From Methylobacterium pseudosasicola (GTDB taxonomy: Bacteria > Pseudomonadota > Alphaproteobacteria > Rhizobiales > Beijerinckiaceae), in the NCBI RefSeq assembly GCF_900114535.1, contig NZ_FOTK01000013.1, forward strand, positions 62,001 through 126,000: a DNA stretch of 64,000 bases. Reading direction: 5' to 3'. This document shows positions 53,934 to 62,467 of the stretch, piece by piece (the first letter of the stretch is position 1; each line of letters opens with the position of its first letter). The notes beneath the pieces are model-generated. The model was not told the origin of the DNA. It did not search any database and saw only the letters and a program-made list of their open reading frames with translations. A program made the translations under genes and the position numbers.

Positions 53934-54195
53934 GCTTGCGTACGAACCCGCCAGATGGGTTTAGGCTGCTTGCAAGCCGCAGTCCCAGCGCTCCCGCCGC
54001 GATCGGTGTGAAGAAATCGGCACAGCAGCGGACTACTCTGCTCGGTCATCCTGCCAGTCATCGCACCGGATCGGGCTTCGCTCAGCTATCAGCAGCTCGA
54101 AACAGCCGCCCTGGGCAGAGGCTCCATTTTTCCGAACGGGCATAATGTGAGGCGCCCCCGACACCTGGCTCGTGACGGCCGTTCAACGTCGATCG
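53934..54195. other. Interval without recognised features
   Basis: 262 nt between the hypothetical gene and the membrane protein stop. No gene, repeat or convincing hairpin seen. Confidence 0.4.
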
Positions 54196-54633
54196 TCACC
54201 GCGCCAGTCCCGACTGGGGCAGGCCGGGCGCCCGGTGCTCACTCGCCTGTAGGGCGGCGGCGATGTGGGCCTCGCTGACCGCGTATTGGTGAGAGAGGTT
54301 CGCGAGGCTGAGGATAATCCACACGCTCCCCAGCACGCTCGCCACCACCACGCAGAGCAGGACGTAGACCGTCCGGGTGTTGCGCTTCACTTCCATCGAC
54401 AGGTCGTGGACGAGTTCCCGGTTGCTCTGAGAGAGCGAATCTCTCGAAGCGACCAGCTCGTTGTGCATCTCGCTGATGACGTGGGTGGCGTTGTACAGCA
54501 GCAGCAAGTGGACGACGAAGTCGTCGTCCGTGGTGGTGTTGAGAGCGGCCGCGACACGCACGGCGAGCTGCCGCTCCCAGGGCAGGAGCTCCCGGCCGTG
54601 AACCGTCCGGTAGAACCGCTCGAGGTTGTTCAC
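54196..54633 (-). CDS. Single-pass membrane protein, partner of the ParA-like ATPase
   Basis: A 145-aa protein. Residues 1-85 are mainly helical and charged (FYRTVHGRELLPWERQLAVR, DDDFVVHLLLLYNATHVI, SQSNRELVHDLSMEVKRN), a membrane helix spans about 88-112 (VYVLLCVVVASVLGSVWIIL), and a short tail follows. Its ATG overlaps the stop of the ATPase gene (ATGA), so the two are made together. No known domain is recognised. A cytoplasmic domain facing the ATPase is a plausible reading. Confidence 0.75.
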   Translation of the reverse strand: MNNLERFYRTVHGRELLPWERQLAVRVAAALNTTTDDDFVVHLLLLYNATHVISEMHNELVASRDSLSQSNRELVHDLSMEVKRNTRTVYVLLCVVVASVLGSVWIILSLANLSHQYAVSEAHIAAALQASEHRAPGLPQSGLAR

Positions 54634-55466
54634 GGACGGAAGGCCTCGCGCCAGGCCGTGTGGAAGTTGCGCCGCAGGCGCCGGGCCTCGACGCGCAGGC
54701 GCATCGGCGCGGTGGTGGCCAGCTCCAGCCAGGTCGTGTGCTGGATCCGCAGCGCCTCGATCAGGCGCTCGCCGATCCGCTCGATCTCGATGGCGCGGAA
54801 GTTCGGCTGCGCCCGCAGTTGCCGCACTACGTCAGAGGCTTCCAGATAGTCGAAGTTGGTCGCCTGGGCGGTGTTCTTGGCCAGGATCGCCCGGTCTGCT
54901 TCGAGCAGCAGCGGCCGCAATTCGCGCAGCACGTCCAGCGCGGTGGGATCGACGGCGCCGGCGGCGACCACCACGCAGAGGCGGATCTTATCCTCGCGGC
55001 AGCTCTCGACGATGATCTCGGTGCTGCGCCGGGTCGTCTCGGTGTCGCCGGCCGGGAAATCGACTACCACGAAGCGCTCGGCCGCGTCCGACACGCGCTC
55101 GATCAGGTCCTGGACCAGGGTCGGGTCGACGCGGCCGGTGGAATCCTCCGCGCGCAGGCGCTGCCGGAAGCCGGACACGCCCGGACGGCGCGGCACGAAG
55201 TTCTGGCTGCCCGGCTCGGTCTCGCGCATCAGCGCCGTGTGGAAGTGCCGGTTGGCCGGGTCGGTGTCGATCGCCAGGACCGGGCCGACCTCGGCGGCGA
55301 GGTCGGTGATCTGCAGGGCGATGGTTGTCTTGCCGACGCCGCCCTTGCCGCCGAGGCACAAGATCAGGACCTTCGAATTCCCCGGTCCGAGGAGATCCTG
55401 CTGAATCTCCTGAAGCTCGGTCGGGCTGTACCAGGCCGGAACCTTGAGCTGCGTGGCATCGGTCAT
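54630..55466 (-). CDS. Orphan ParA/MinD-type (SIMIBI) ATPase
   Basis: A 278-aa P-loop ATPase. The deviant Walker A is LCLGGKGGVGKTTIALQI, the A' motif VLAIDTDPANRHFHTAL, and Walker B VVVDFPAGDTETTRR. The C-terminal part has NFDYLEASDVVRQLRAQ and ends in a basic helix (RLRVEARRLRRNFHTAWREAF). The form is close to plasmid StbB/MobD/TraL-like ATPases rather than to chromosomal ParA. No ParB, no MinE and no conjugation gene is nearby. It is upstream of, and coupled to, the single-pass membrane protein. Confidence 0.85.
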   Translation of the reverse strand: MTDATQLKVPAWYSPTELQEIQQDLLGPGNSKVLILCLGGKGGVGKTTIALQITDLAAEVGPVLAIDTDPANRHFHTALMRETEPGSQNFVPRRPGVSGFRQRLRAEDSTGRVDPTLVQDLIERVSDAAERFVVVDFPAGDTETTRRSTEIIVESCREDKIRLCVVVAAGAVDPTALDVLRELRPLLLEADRAILAKNTAQATNFDYLEASDVVRQLRAQPNFRAIEIERIGERLIEALRIQHTTWLELATTAPMRLRVEARRLRRNFHTAWREAFRP

Positions 55467-55985
55467 CAATGAATCTCCTTGGCTTGAAGGGCGCAGGGCG
55501 GCGTCCACGCGTGCGATGCTGCGGCGCGCGGGCAGGATCCTGCAGGGGTGTCAGGGTTGGTGGGGTCGGTCCGCGGGGATCCGGTCCCGCGACGGCGCCC
55601 GGGGGCCGACGACGTAGCTGTGCGCAACAGGGCAGGGGATCCTCAAGCCGCCGATCCGATCGCGCGCCGGGTGTCGATGCCGCCGGCCGCCGCGATCCGA
55701 GACCTGCCGCGCCGAAGCGGGCCGAGGCCGGACCGACGGGAGGCCGGGGCCGCGTGCCGCCACGGCGTGATGCCCCGTCCGGACCTCACGCCGGGCAGGC
55801 CGGAAACCGGAAACGTCGCCCTCTTCACAGTTTGCACTCCGTTGCCGGCTCGGTGCCGCGGCGAGACCCCATCCGGTCTTCGTCTCGCCAGCGTCGCGCA
55901 AGGCCGAGACTTCGCTCAGCTCATGGCGGGAGGCAAGCCTGCCAGCAAAGATGTTGACAGCTTATCCTCTGTTATGATCGCAAAA

Positions 55986-55998
55986 AATGAGAATCATT
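55986..55998. promoter_or_regulatory. Fur-like site in an AT-rich regulatory region
   Basis: AATGAGAATCATT resembles the core of the Fur consensus (AATGATAATCATT) with one change. It overlaps an inverted repeat AAATGAGAA (55985-55993) and TTCTCATTT (56010-56018). Fur, Mur or another metalloregulator could bind; the target gene is uncertain, 528 nt from the membrane protein start. Confidence 0.4.
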
Positions 55999-56442
55999 CC
56001 CGTAAAAGTTTCTCATTTCATCCAAACTTATTGTGATAACGGGCGCATTATCTATCAATATGCGTCGCAAATGACTTCAAAAATATCCGATAAACGTACG
56101 CCGAAGACGAATAATCGTCGGATCGACTGACATTGCGATCCGGCCTTCGCGGCGGAGAGATCGCACTATCGCCTGTCGAGGCGCGTTCCGGGCGGATCGG
56201 CCGTAGTGCGGGTGATTGGCGACGGAAATCCGGGCGCGGCTTGCGCCGGGCGCAACCTGGACCGGCGGCGCGACAGGCACCGTCAGGTTTCTCTCGGATC
56301 GCGTCACCCGTTCGCGCCGGTCCGCCGACGCACAGTCGGAATCAGGCCGTCAATCCTGAATTCGGCCCGCGCGACCGCGGATCAACTGGAATTCGGCCGT
56401 TTGCGCGCGAAATCCACAGCGTTAACCTTCCACTCATATTCG

Positions 56443-56472
56443 TTAATAAGCCATTGGCGGAGAGCTTATTAA
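56443..56472. promoter_or_regulatory. Inverted repeat upstream of the HVKWF membrane protein
   Basis: TTAATAAGC (56443-56451) and GCTTATTAA (56464-56472) are perfect 9-bp arms around a 12-nt spacer, 54-83 nt before the ATG at 56526. It could be an operator or an mRNA leader hairpin. Confidence 0.5.
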
Positions 56473-56525
56473 TCTATCTAAATAGCCCGGTAACCACGGT
56501 GTCGACATGCACCGGCGAGGCTTCG

Positions 56526-57578
56526 ATGCTAGCATTCAAGAATAAGCGGAAACCTGTCGGATACGCCCTGGCCCTGGCCGGGCTAGCGAGCGTCACAGCC
56601 ACCGGGGAGGCTCAGGCCCACGTCAAATGGTTCTGCGCCTACGACGTCGCCGGGCAGCCGCAGGGCCTGGAGCAGGTGCTGTGCGCGAATTTTGAGGGAC
56701 TGACCGTGCTGGCCCTGGTGTGCCTGATGTTCGGGTGCCTGGCCGAGGGGACGCCGCTCGGCGGCGCCCTGCTCAACGCCCTCGACCGGGTCACCAGCCG
56801 GATCCGGACCGACACGGAGCTTCTGGTCCGCGCCACCCTCGGCTTCTTCTTCGTCTCGCTCTGGGATCTGGGCGGCATCATCCTGACCCCGGAACTCAAG
56901 ACCGACGTCGCCTGGATCCCGTGGTTTCAGCTGGCGCTGGCCGCGTGCCTGATCTGGCGGCGCACGATGCCGCTCACCGGGCTTGGCATCGTCTTCCTGT
57001 TCAGCTTCGCCACCGCGCAATACGGCGTCTTCCACCTCGCTGACTATCCGATCTTCCTGGGCGTGGCCGTCTACCTGATCTGTCGCGGCCTCGACATCAC
57101 GCCCTTCGACATCCGCCCGCTCGACCTCGTCCGCTGGACCGCCGCGATCACCCTGATGTGGGCGTCCATCGAGAAATGGGCCTATCCGGAATGGACCGCG
57201 CCGCTGCTCGCCGCCAAGCCGCAGATGACGCTGGGCGCGACCCCCGAGCTGTTCATGCAGGCCGCCGGCGTCATCGAGTTCACCCTGGCCTTCGCGCTGC
57301 TCTGGACCCCGCTGGTCCGGCGCACCGCGGCGATCATCCTGGCGGCGATCTTCGTCTCGGCGGTGTTCGAATTCGGCAAGGTCGACGCGATCGGCCATTC
57401 CGGGATCATCGTGGTGCTGCTCGCCATTGCCGCCGATGATGTCCGGATGGCGGTCCGCGCCCGGCACGTGGTGCTGGCGCCGGCCTGGTACGGCGCGGCG
57501 CTCGCGATCTTCCTCTTCCTTTACTACGCCGGCCACGCGGCCCTGTTCGGCGGCCTCGGGACGCTGCCGGTGATCTGA
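56526..57578 (+). CDS. Polytopic membrane protein with predicted mature N-terminus HVKWF
   Basis: A 350-aa protein. A signal peptide (basic KNKRK, hydrophobic YALALAGLASV, cleavage site GEAQA) is predicted to leave His as the first mature residue: HVKWFCAYDVAGQPQG. A Cys pair (WFCAYD and VLCANF) follows, then about eight membrane helices, including LLVRATLGFFFVSLWDLGGI and IEKWAYPEWTAPLLAAKP, the latter reminiscent of DoxX-like proteins. GAGG lies 5 nt before the ATG. It stands alone behind a long AT-rich leader and is convergent with marC (7-nt gap). The function is unknown; a role in metal or redox chemistry is speculation. Confidence 0.7.
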   Translation: MLAFKNKRKPVGYALALAGLASVTATGEAQAHVKWFCAYDVAGQPQGLEQVLCANFEGLTVLALVCLMFGCLAEGTPLGGALLNALDRVTSRIRTDTELLVRATLGFFFVSLWDLGGIILTPELKTDVAWIPWFQLALAACLIWRRTMPLTGLGIVFLFSFATAQYGVFHLADYPIFLGVAVYLICRGLDITPFDIRPLDLVRWTAAITLMWASIEKWAYPEWTAPLLAAKPQMTLGATPELFMQAAGVIEFTLAFALLWTPLVRRTAAIILAAIFVSAVFEFGKVDAIGHSGIIVVLLAIAADDVRMAVRARHVVLAPAWYGAALAIFLFLYYAGHAALFGGLGTLPVI

Positions 57579-57585
57579 GGAACGC

Positions 57586-58293
57586 TCAGCGCGCCGCGAT
57601 CAGCGGCGCGAACACGTCGGTCAGCCCGGTGATCAGGATCTGGGTGCCGACGCAGAGCAACAGGAAGGCGAACAGGCGTCCGGTCACCCGCGCCCGGGCC
57701 GGGCCGATCAGCGCCACCACCCGGTCGGCCGAGGCGTAGATCAGCGCCACCGCCAGCGCCACGACCAGAGCCGCCAGGGTGACGCCGATGAAGAAGCCGA
57801 ACCGGTCGGCGTAGGCTGCAGGCCGGTTCGCCCCCAGGGTGATGGCCACCGCGATGGTGCCGGGCCCGGTGGTGAACGGCAAGGTCAGCGGAAAGAATGC
57901 GATCTCGGCCAGCGGTGCCGGATCCCGGCTCGCCTCGATCGGCGCCGAACCGCGATCCTTCGAACCCGACGCCTCGGCCTGCTTGCGCGCCTCGCGCGCC
58001 TCGGGCCGGTTGAGCTGGGTCCAGGCCGAGGACATCACCACCAGGCCACCGGCGATCCGCAGGGCCGCCAGGGTCACGCCGAAGAAGTTGAGGATCGGCG
58101 TGCCGGCCCAGAGGGCGCCGAGCATCACCAGGGCGGCGTAGACCCCGATCTTGCGGGACAGCAGCACCCGCTCGGCATGGCTGTAGGCACTGGTGACCTG
58201 CGCGAAGATGAAGGCCCCGCCGATCGGGTTCACGATCGCGATCAGGCCCGACAGGGCGAGCAGGAACTGCTGGATGGTGAAATCGATGCTCAT
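57586..58293 (-). CDS. MarC-family membrane protein
   Basis: A 235-aa integral membrane protein with six predicted helices: LLALSGLIAIVNPIGGAFIF, YAALVMLGALWAGTPILNFFG, LAALRIAGGLVVM, FPLTLPFTTGPGTIAVAITLG, GVTLAALVVALAVALIYA and LFAFLLLCVGTQILITGL. The motif NPIGG and PLTxPFTTGPGTI identify the MarC family. A cytoplasmic loop (about residues 92-130) is rich in Glu, Lys and Ala. The family's transport substrate is not established, and the old link to multiple antibiotic resistance has not held up. Confidence 0.92.
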   Translation of the reverse strand: MSIDFTIQQFLLALSGLIAIVNPIGGAFIFAQVTSAYSHAERVLLSRKIGVYAALVMLGALWAGTPILNFFGVTLAALRIAGGLVVMSSAWTQLNRPEAREARKQAEASGSKDRGSAPIEASRDPAPLAEIAFFPLTLPFTTGPGTIAVAITLGANRPAAYADRFGFFIGVTLAALVVALAVALIYASADRVVALIGPARARVTGRLFAFLLLCVGTQILITGLTDVFAPLIAAR

Positions 58294-58345
58294 GAGGGCC
58301 GCCGCCTAGACCAAGTGGCCCGCGGCGGCCAGTCTCGCGAGTGCG

Positions 58346-59080
58346 TCAGCCCGGAGCGGGCGCCGGCACCAGCACCCGGGCCGGGGCGAGGCGCCGGGCG
58401 CGGCGGACCTGCTGGACCGCTACCGGCCGATAGAGCTGCTTGGTCGCGTCGACCACGTGCAGGCCGGCAAACGGCAGGGCCAGGCCGGAGCCGAGGCGCT
58501 CCCAGGCGGGTCCCGTGCGCAGCATCAGCCGGGAGCGCACCGGCGGCATATAGAGGGTCTCCGCCCAGCCCTCCGGCGAGAACAGCGTATCGCGCATCAG
58601 CCGGCCAAGCTGCGAGCGGCTATAGGGCTGGCCGTGGCCGAAGGGGGTCGCCTCGCGCCGGGCCCAGACGCCGCGCCGGTTGGGCACCACCAGGATCATC
58701 CGGCCGCCCGGTGTGAGGGTGCGCCAGACCTCCTGCAGCAGCTCCGTCGGGCTCTCTACCGATTCGAGGGCGTGGACCAGGACGACCCGGTCGATTGCGG
58801 CCTCGGGCAGGGGCATCATGGTCGGATCGGCGAGCGCCGTGCAGGAGCGGCCGGTCCCCGGCCAGTTCACCACGCCCTGCGTCGCTGGCATGAAGGCGAG
58901 GGTGCGCTCGGCGATGCAGTGGATCGGCCCGAGATACGGCGTCGCGTAGCCGATCCCCAGGACGCGCAGGCCCGAGACCGAGCCCAGGAATCCGTGGAGC
59001 GCGCGGGCGACGACGCGGTGCGTCTCGGCCCCCAGGGGGCTGGCATAGAAGGCCCGCAGACCGTTGACGTCGAGACGCAT
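58346..59080 (-). CDS. Class I SAM-dependent methyltransferase
   Basis: A 244-aa protein with a methyltransferase core: motif I in GLRVLGIGYATPYLGPI, the acidic/post-I region, VLVHALESVESPTELLQEVWRTLTPGGRMILVVPNRRGVWAR (the UbiE/Methyltransf_11 motif with a Leu-Thr-Pro-Gly-Gly turn), and a C-terminal basic tail (VQQVRRARRLAPARVLVPAPAPG). The substrate is unknown. It is divergent from gloB, and the pair often occurs together in alphaproteobacteria. Confidence 0.88.
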   Translation of the reverse strand: MRLDVNGLRAFYASPLGAETHRVVARALHGFLGSVSGLRVLGIGYATPYLGPIHCIAERTLAFMPATQGVVNWPGTGRSCTALADPTMMPLPEAAIDRVVLVHALESVESPTELLQEVWRTLTPGGRMILVVPNRRGVWARREATPFGHGQPYSRSQLGRLMRDTLFSPEGWAETLYMPPVRSRLMLRTGPAWERLGSGLALPFAGLHVVDATKQLYRPVAVQQVRRARRLAPARVLVPAPAPG

Positions 59081-59261
59081 GAAGAACAGGACCGAGTCCG
59101 GAACGACGATTCTGACTCAATGGTGGGCCACGATGCCCCCGGCAAGCTTCGTGGAGACTTAACACCGAAGGAACCAGGCTTGATCGCCGCCGGTTCACGG
59201 CATCAGATTTTGCGCTTCACGGCGCCTTGCGACTCTGCGCGCCTCCTCACGAGGGATTCCG

Positions 59262-60038
59262 ATGGCTGCCGAGACCGAGATCAAAACCTTCCTCTGCCGC
59301 AGCGACAATATCGGCGTCCTGATCCGCGATCCCGCCACGGGCGCCTGCGCGGCGATCGACGTGCCGGAGGCCGGCCCGGTCCTGAAGGCCCTGGACGAGA
59401 CCGGCTGGCGCCTCACCGACATCCTCGTCACCCACCGGCACGGCGACCATATCGAGGGCATCCCGGCGGTGAAGCGCGCGACGGGCGCCCGGGTGGTCGC
59501 CCCCGCCAAGGCCGGCAACGCGGTTCCCGACGTGGACGTTACGGTCGGGGAGGGCGACACCGTGCAGGTCGGCGGGCTCGAGGCCCAGGTCTGGGAGACT
59601 CCCGGCCATTGTGCCGACCACGTCACCTACTGGTTCGCCGAGGCCGGGATCGTCTGCTCCGGCGACACGCTGTTCACCCTCGGCTGCGGCCGCGTGTTGG
59701 AGGGCCCGCCCGAGACCCTGTGGCGCTCCCTACGACGGTTCGAGGCTCTGCCCGACGAGACCCAGGTGTTCAGCGGCCACGACTACGTCCTGTCCAATGC
59801 CCGCTTCGCCCTGGCGGCGGATCCCGAGAACCGCGACCTGATGGCGCGCAAGGCCGAGGCCGAGCGGGCCAAGGCCGAGGGGCGGTTCCTGATTCCATCC
59901 ACCCTCGGCGCGGAGCGCGCGACCAATCCGTTCCTGCGCAGCAGCCTTCCGGCACTGGCTAAGTCAGTCGAACGCGCGCCCGGCACAGATCCCGAAGCGG
60001 TGTTTGTCGCACTGCGTGCATGGAAGGACCGCTTCTAG
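59262..60038 (+). CDS. gloB: Hydroxyacylglutathione hydrolase (glyoxalase II)
   Basis: Metallo-beta-lactamase-fold enzyme that hydrolyses S-lactoylglutathione to lactate and glutathione. The 258-aa sequence shows THRHGDHIEG (HxHxDH), TPGHCADHVTYWF, CSGDTLFTLGCGRVLEG, and FSGHDYVLSNARFALAADPEN, the glyoxalase II substrate region with the C-terminal helices (NPFLR). It is divergent from the methyltransferase across 181 nt. Confidence 0.93.
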   Translation: MAAETEIKTFLCRSDNIGVLIRDPATGACAAIDVPEAGPVLKALDETGWRLTDILVTHRHGDHIEGIPAVKRATGARVVAPAKAGNAVPDVDVTVGEGDTVQVGGLEAQVWETPGHCADHVTYWFAEAGIVCSGDTLFTLGCGRVLEGPPETLWRSLRRFEALPDETQVFSGHDYVLSNARFALAADPENRDLMARKAEAERAKAEGRFLIPSTLGAERATNPFLRSSLPALAKSVERAPGTDPEAVFVALRAWKDRF

Positions 60039-60388
60039 AGCCGGTGATAACCAAGAAAATTTTGTTGCGTTCTCAAGCCAAACTGACACATACCCTGTGC
60101 AAGCGGTACCAATCCGCTAGGTCAACGGGCTCCCGGGGGGAAGCCGTAACGTCAACGCGAAGCGCCGGGACGCTTCCGCCGGTCTGATGGGGGTCCGTCT
60201 CGCCCTACCACCTGTCCACCTCCCGCCTTCCGCTTCCGTTCCTTAAGCCAGAGTCTGACGAGGCCAGGGAAGAAGCGCCCAGCGTTAAGACCAAGGTTCT
60301 TGGAACAGACGCCAGCACCAGTGATGCGCTTCGCGACCCCGGCGAGGTAGCAACCACCTCGCGTCCCCGCGCGCCGGTCGCGGCCGAT
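60039..60388. other. Interval between gloB and the TetR-like frame
   Basis: 350 nt. From 60188 to 60388 a frame in phase with the TetR-like gene is open but has no ATG, GTG or TTG. The rest shows no feature I recognise. Confidence 0.4.
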
Positions 60389-60964
60389 GTGCGGCTGCTC
60401 GGCATCGCGACCGAGCATCTCTCCCGCCTCGGGCCGAAGCGCGTGACGGTTGTCGCCGTCGCGGCCGAAGCCGGCATGACGCATGCCAACGTCTACCGCT
60501 ACTTCCCGTCGAAGGACGCGCTCCTCGACGCGGTGGCCGGGCGCTGGTTGCGCGAGGTCGAGGCCCGGCTCGCCGGCATCGCCGACGCGCCCGATCCCGC
60601 CGACGACAAGATCGAGCGGCTGCTCACCGCCCTCGCCACGGTGCAGCGCGACGCCCTGTTCGACGAGCCGAACCTGTTCGCGGTCCATCTCGACGCCACG
60701 GTCTCGGCCCGGCCGATCGCCCGGCGGCACCGGGTGCGCCTGCGCAGCTTGGTCGAGCGCGTGGTCGAGGAGGGCATCACGTCGGGCATCTTCTCCGCCC
60801 GGGACCGGGAACGGGCGATCGCCTACATCTTCGACGCGAGCTACCGCTTCACGCATCCGCTGGCGATCCAGCACGATGCGGAGGTGCCGCGGGACTTGAT
60901 CGAAGCCCGGTTCGGGGCCGTCATCCACGCGATCCAGCGGGTCCTGCGCTCGGGCATCCTCTGA
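60389..60964 (+). CDS. TetR-family transcriptional regulator (start uncertain)
   Basis: A 191-aa repressor. The HTH is RLLGIATEHLSRLGPKRVTV, VAAEAGMTHANVYRYFPSKDALLDAVAGRWL; the C-terminal domain has LATVQRDALFDEPNLFAVHL and IAYIFDASYRFTHPLAI (TetR_C_7-like). The only usual start codon in frame is GTG 60389, which leaves almost no residues before the first helix and has no good ribosome site. An open frame extends 201 nt upstream without a start. Either the start is unusual or a small frameshift hides the true N-terminus. Confidence 0.75.
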   Translation: MRLLGIATEHLSRLGPKRVTVVAVAAEAGMTHANVYRYFPSKDALLDAVAGRWLREVEARLAGIADAPDPADDKIERLLTALATVQRDALFDEPNLFAVHLDATVSARPIARRHRVRLRSLVERVVEEGITSGIFSARDRERAIAYIFDASYRFTHPLAIQHDAEVPRDLIEARFGAVIHAIQRVLRSGIL

Positions 60965-61004
60965 GGCCGGAGCGAATCCTTCAAGAGATGGCGACGGCTT
61001 GCGG

Positions 61005-61027
61005 GGCCCGGACATCGCGTCCGGGCC
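61005..61027 (+). terminator. Rho-independent terminator after the TetR-like gene
   Basis: GGCCCGGAC, loop ATCGC, GTCCGGGCC: a perfect 9-bp stem followed by TTTCGCGTTTC, 41 nt after the stop codon. The form is like the one after bamD. Confidence 0.75.
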
Positions 61028-61093
61028 TTTCGCGTTTCTGGTGGCGCCACGACCGTCCGACCCACTCCGCGGTACGAGGTCGAAATCGCTGAA

Positions 61094-61117
61094 ATGACAG
61101 GCTCTCGAATCTGTCAT
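61094..61117. promoter_or_regulatory. Inverted repeat upstream of mdh
   Basis: ATGACAG (61094-61100) and CTGTCAT (61111-61117) are perfect 7-bp arms around 10 nt. The half-site resembles TGTCAT-type regulator sites, but the inverted layout is not that of a Pho box. Confidence 0.4.
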
Positions 61118-61144
61118 CTGAGCTTCGCCGACCCGGCGAAGCAG

Positions 61145-61157
61145 GGTGCACTGCACC
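61145..61157. promoter_or_regulatory. 13-bp palindrome upstream of mdh
   Basis: GGTGCA-C-TGCACC, perfect around a central C, 245 nt upstream of mdh and 180 nt downstream of a TetR-like gene. It could be an operator for that regulator or another one. Confidence 0.4.
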
Positions 61158-61383
61158 TAAAACCCTCGCGCCATTGGTGTTTCATCGACCGAACCTGCGA
61201 CGTTCCGGCGCTGCGGCGGCTCGAACGGCCGCGTCTTCCACGGTCCATCGGGTTGAAGCCACGAGGCTTTTCCGCCACACAGCCGCGCAGATTTCAGGAC
61301 GGCGAATCCCGCGTTGGGGCCGACGACCGGACGGTTTCGGCACCGCGCTCATCCCACCGAAGACGACACGCAGCGGAGGTTGA

Positions 61384-62352
<969 letters not shown>

Positions 62353-62387
62353 ACAACGGGCGTCACGCGGCGCCGACGCTGCGAGTC

Positions 62388-62408
62388 GGGGACCGTGACA
62401 CGGTCCCC
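62388..62408. promoter_or_regulatory. Perfect palindrome in the mdh-sucC spacer
   Basis: GGGGACCGTG-A-CACGGTCCCC, 10-bp arms around one base, 36 nt after mdh and 60 nt before sucC. With only one unpaired base it is better read as a DNA operator or as a larger hairpin after opening the centre. No U tract follows, so it is not a standard terminator. Confidence 0.5.
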
Positions 62409-62467
62409 GCGCAGGCCGGACGAACGCTTCCCGCCATTGGCTACTCGCTCCTCCCTACGAGGTCCCG

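Larger units (their letters stand above)
55467..56525. other. Long non-coding interval with an AT-rich half
   Basis: About 1.06 kb with no gene I can support. The first half (55467-55940) is GC-rich; frames on both strands have the Arg/Pro/Gly composition of chance frames. From about 55945 to 56130 and from 56400 to 56490 the DNA is much richer in A and T than the rest of the window. It contains the Fur-like site 55986-55998, an inverted repeat 55985-56018, and a second inverted repeat 56443-56472. Promoters for the ATPase unit (leftward) and the membrane protein (rightward) must lie here. Confidence 0.5.

Noticed and set aside
55949..55980. TTGACA ... TATGAT promoter-like pair
   Set aside because: The spacing is only 13 nt, too short for a sigma-70 promoter.
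55548..56036. 162-codon + strand frame upstream of the ATPase unit
   Set aside because: Arg/Pro-rich low-complexity composition, overlapped by equal-quality frames on the other strand, and it ends in the AT-rich block. No domain seen.
55945..56110. Possible replication origin in the AT-rich interval
   Set aside because: Only weak DnaA-box-like words (TTATCCTCT) are present and no dnaA, hemE or parAB neighbours occur.
55987..56130. 47-codon frame (MRIIPVKVSHFIQTY...) in the AT-rich interval
   Set aside because: No ribosome binding site, it overlaps the Fur-like inverted repeat, and AT-rich codons reflect the local composition. Left as non-coding.
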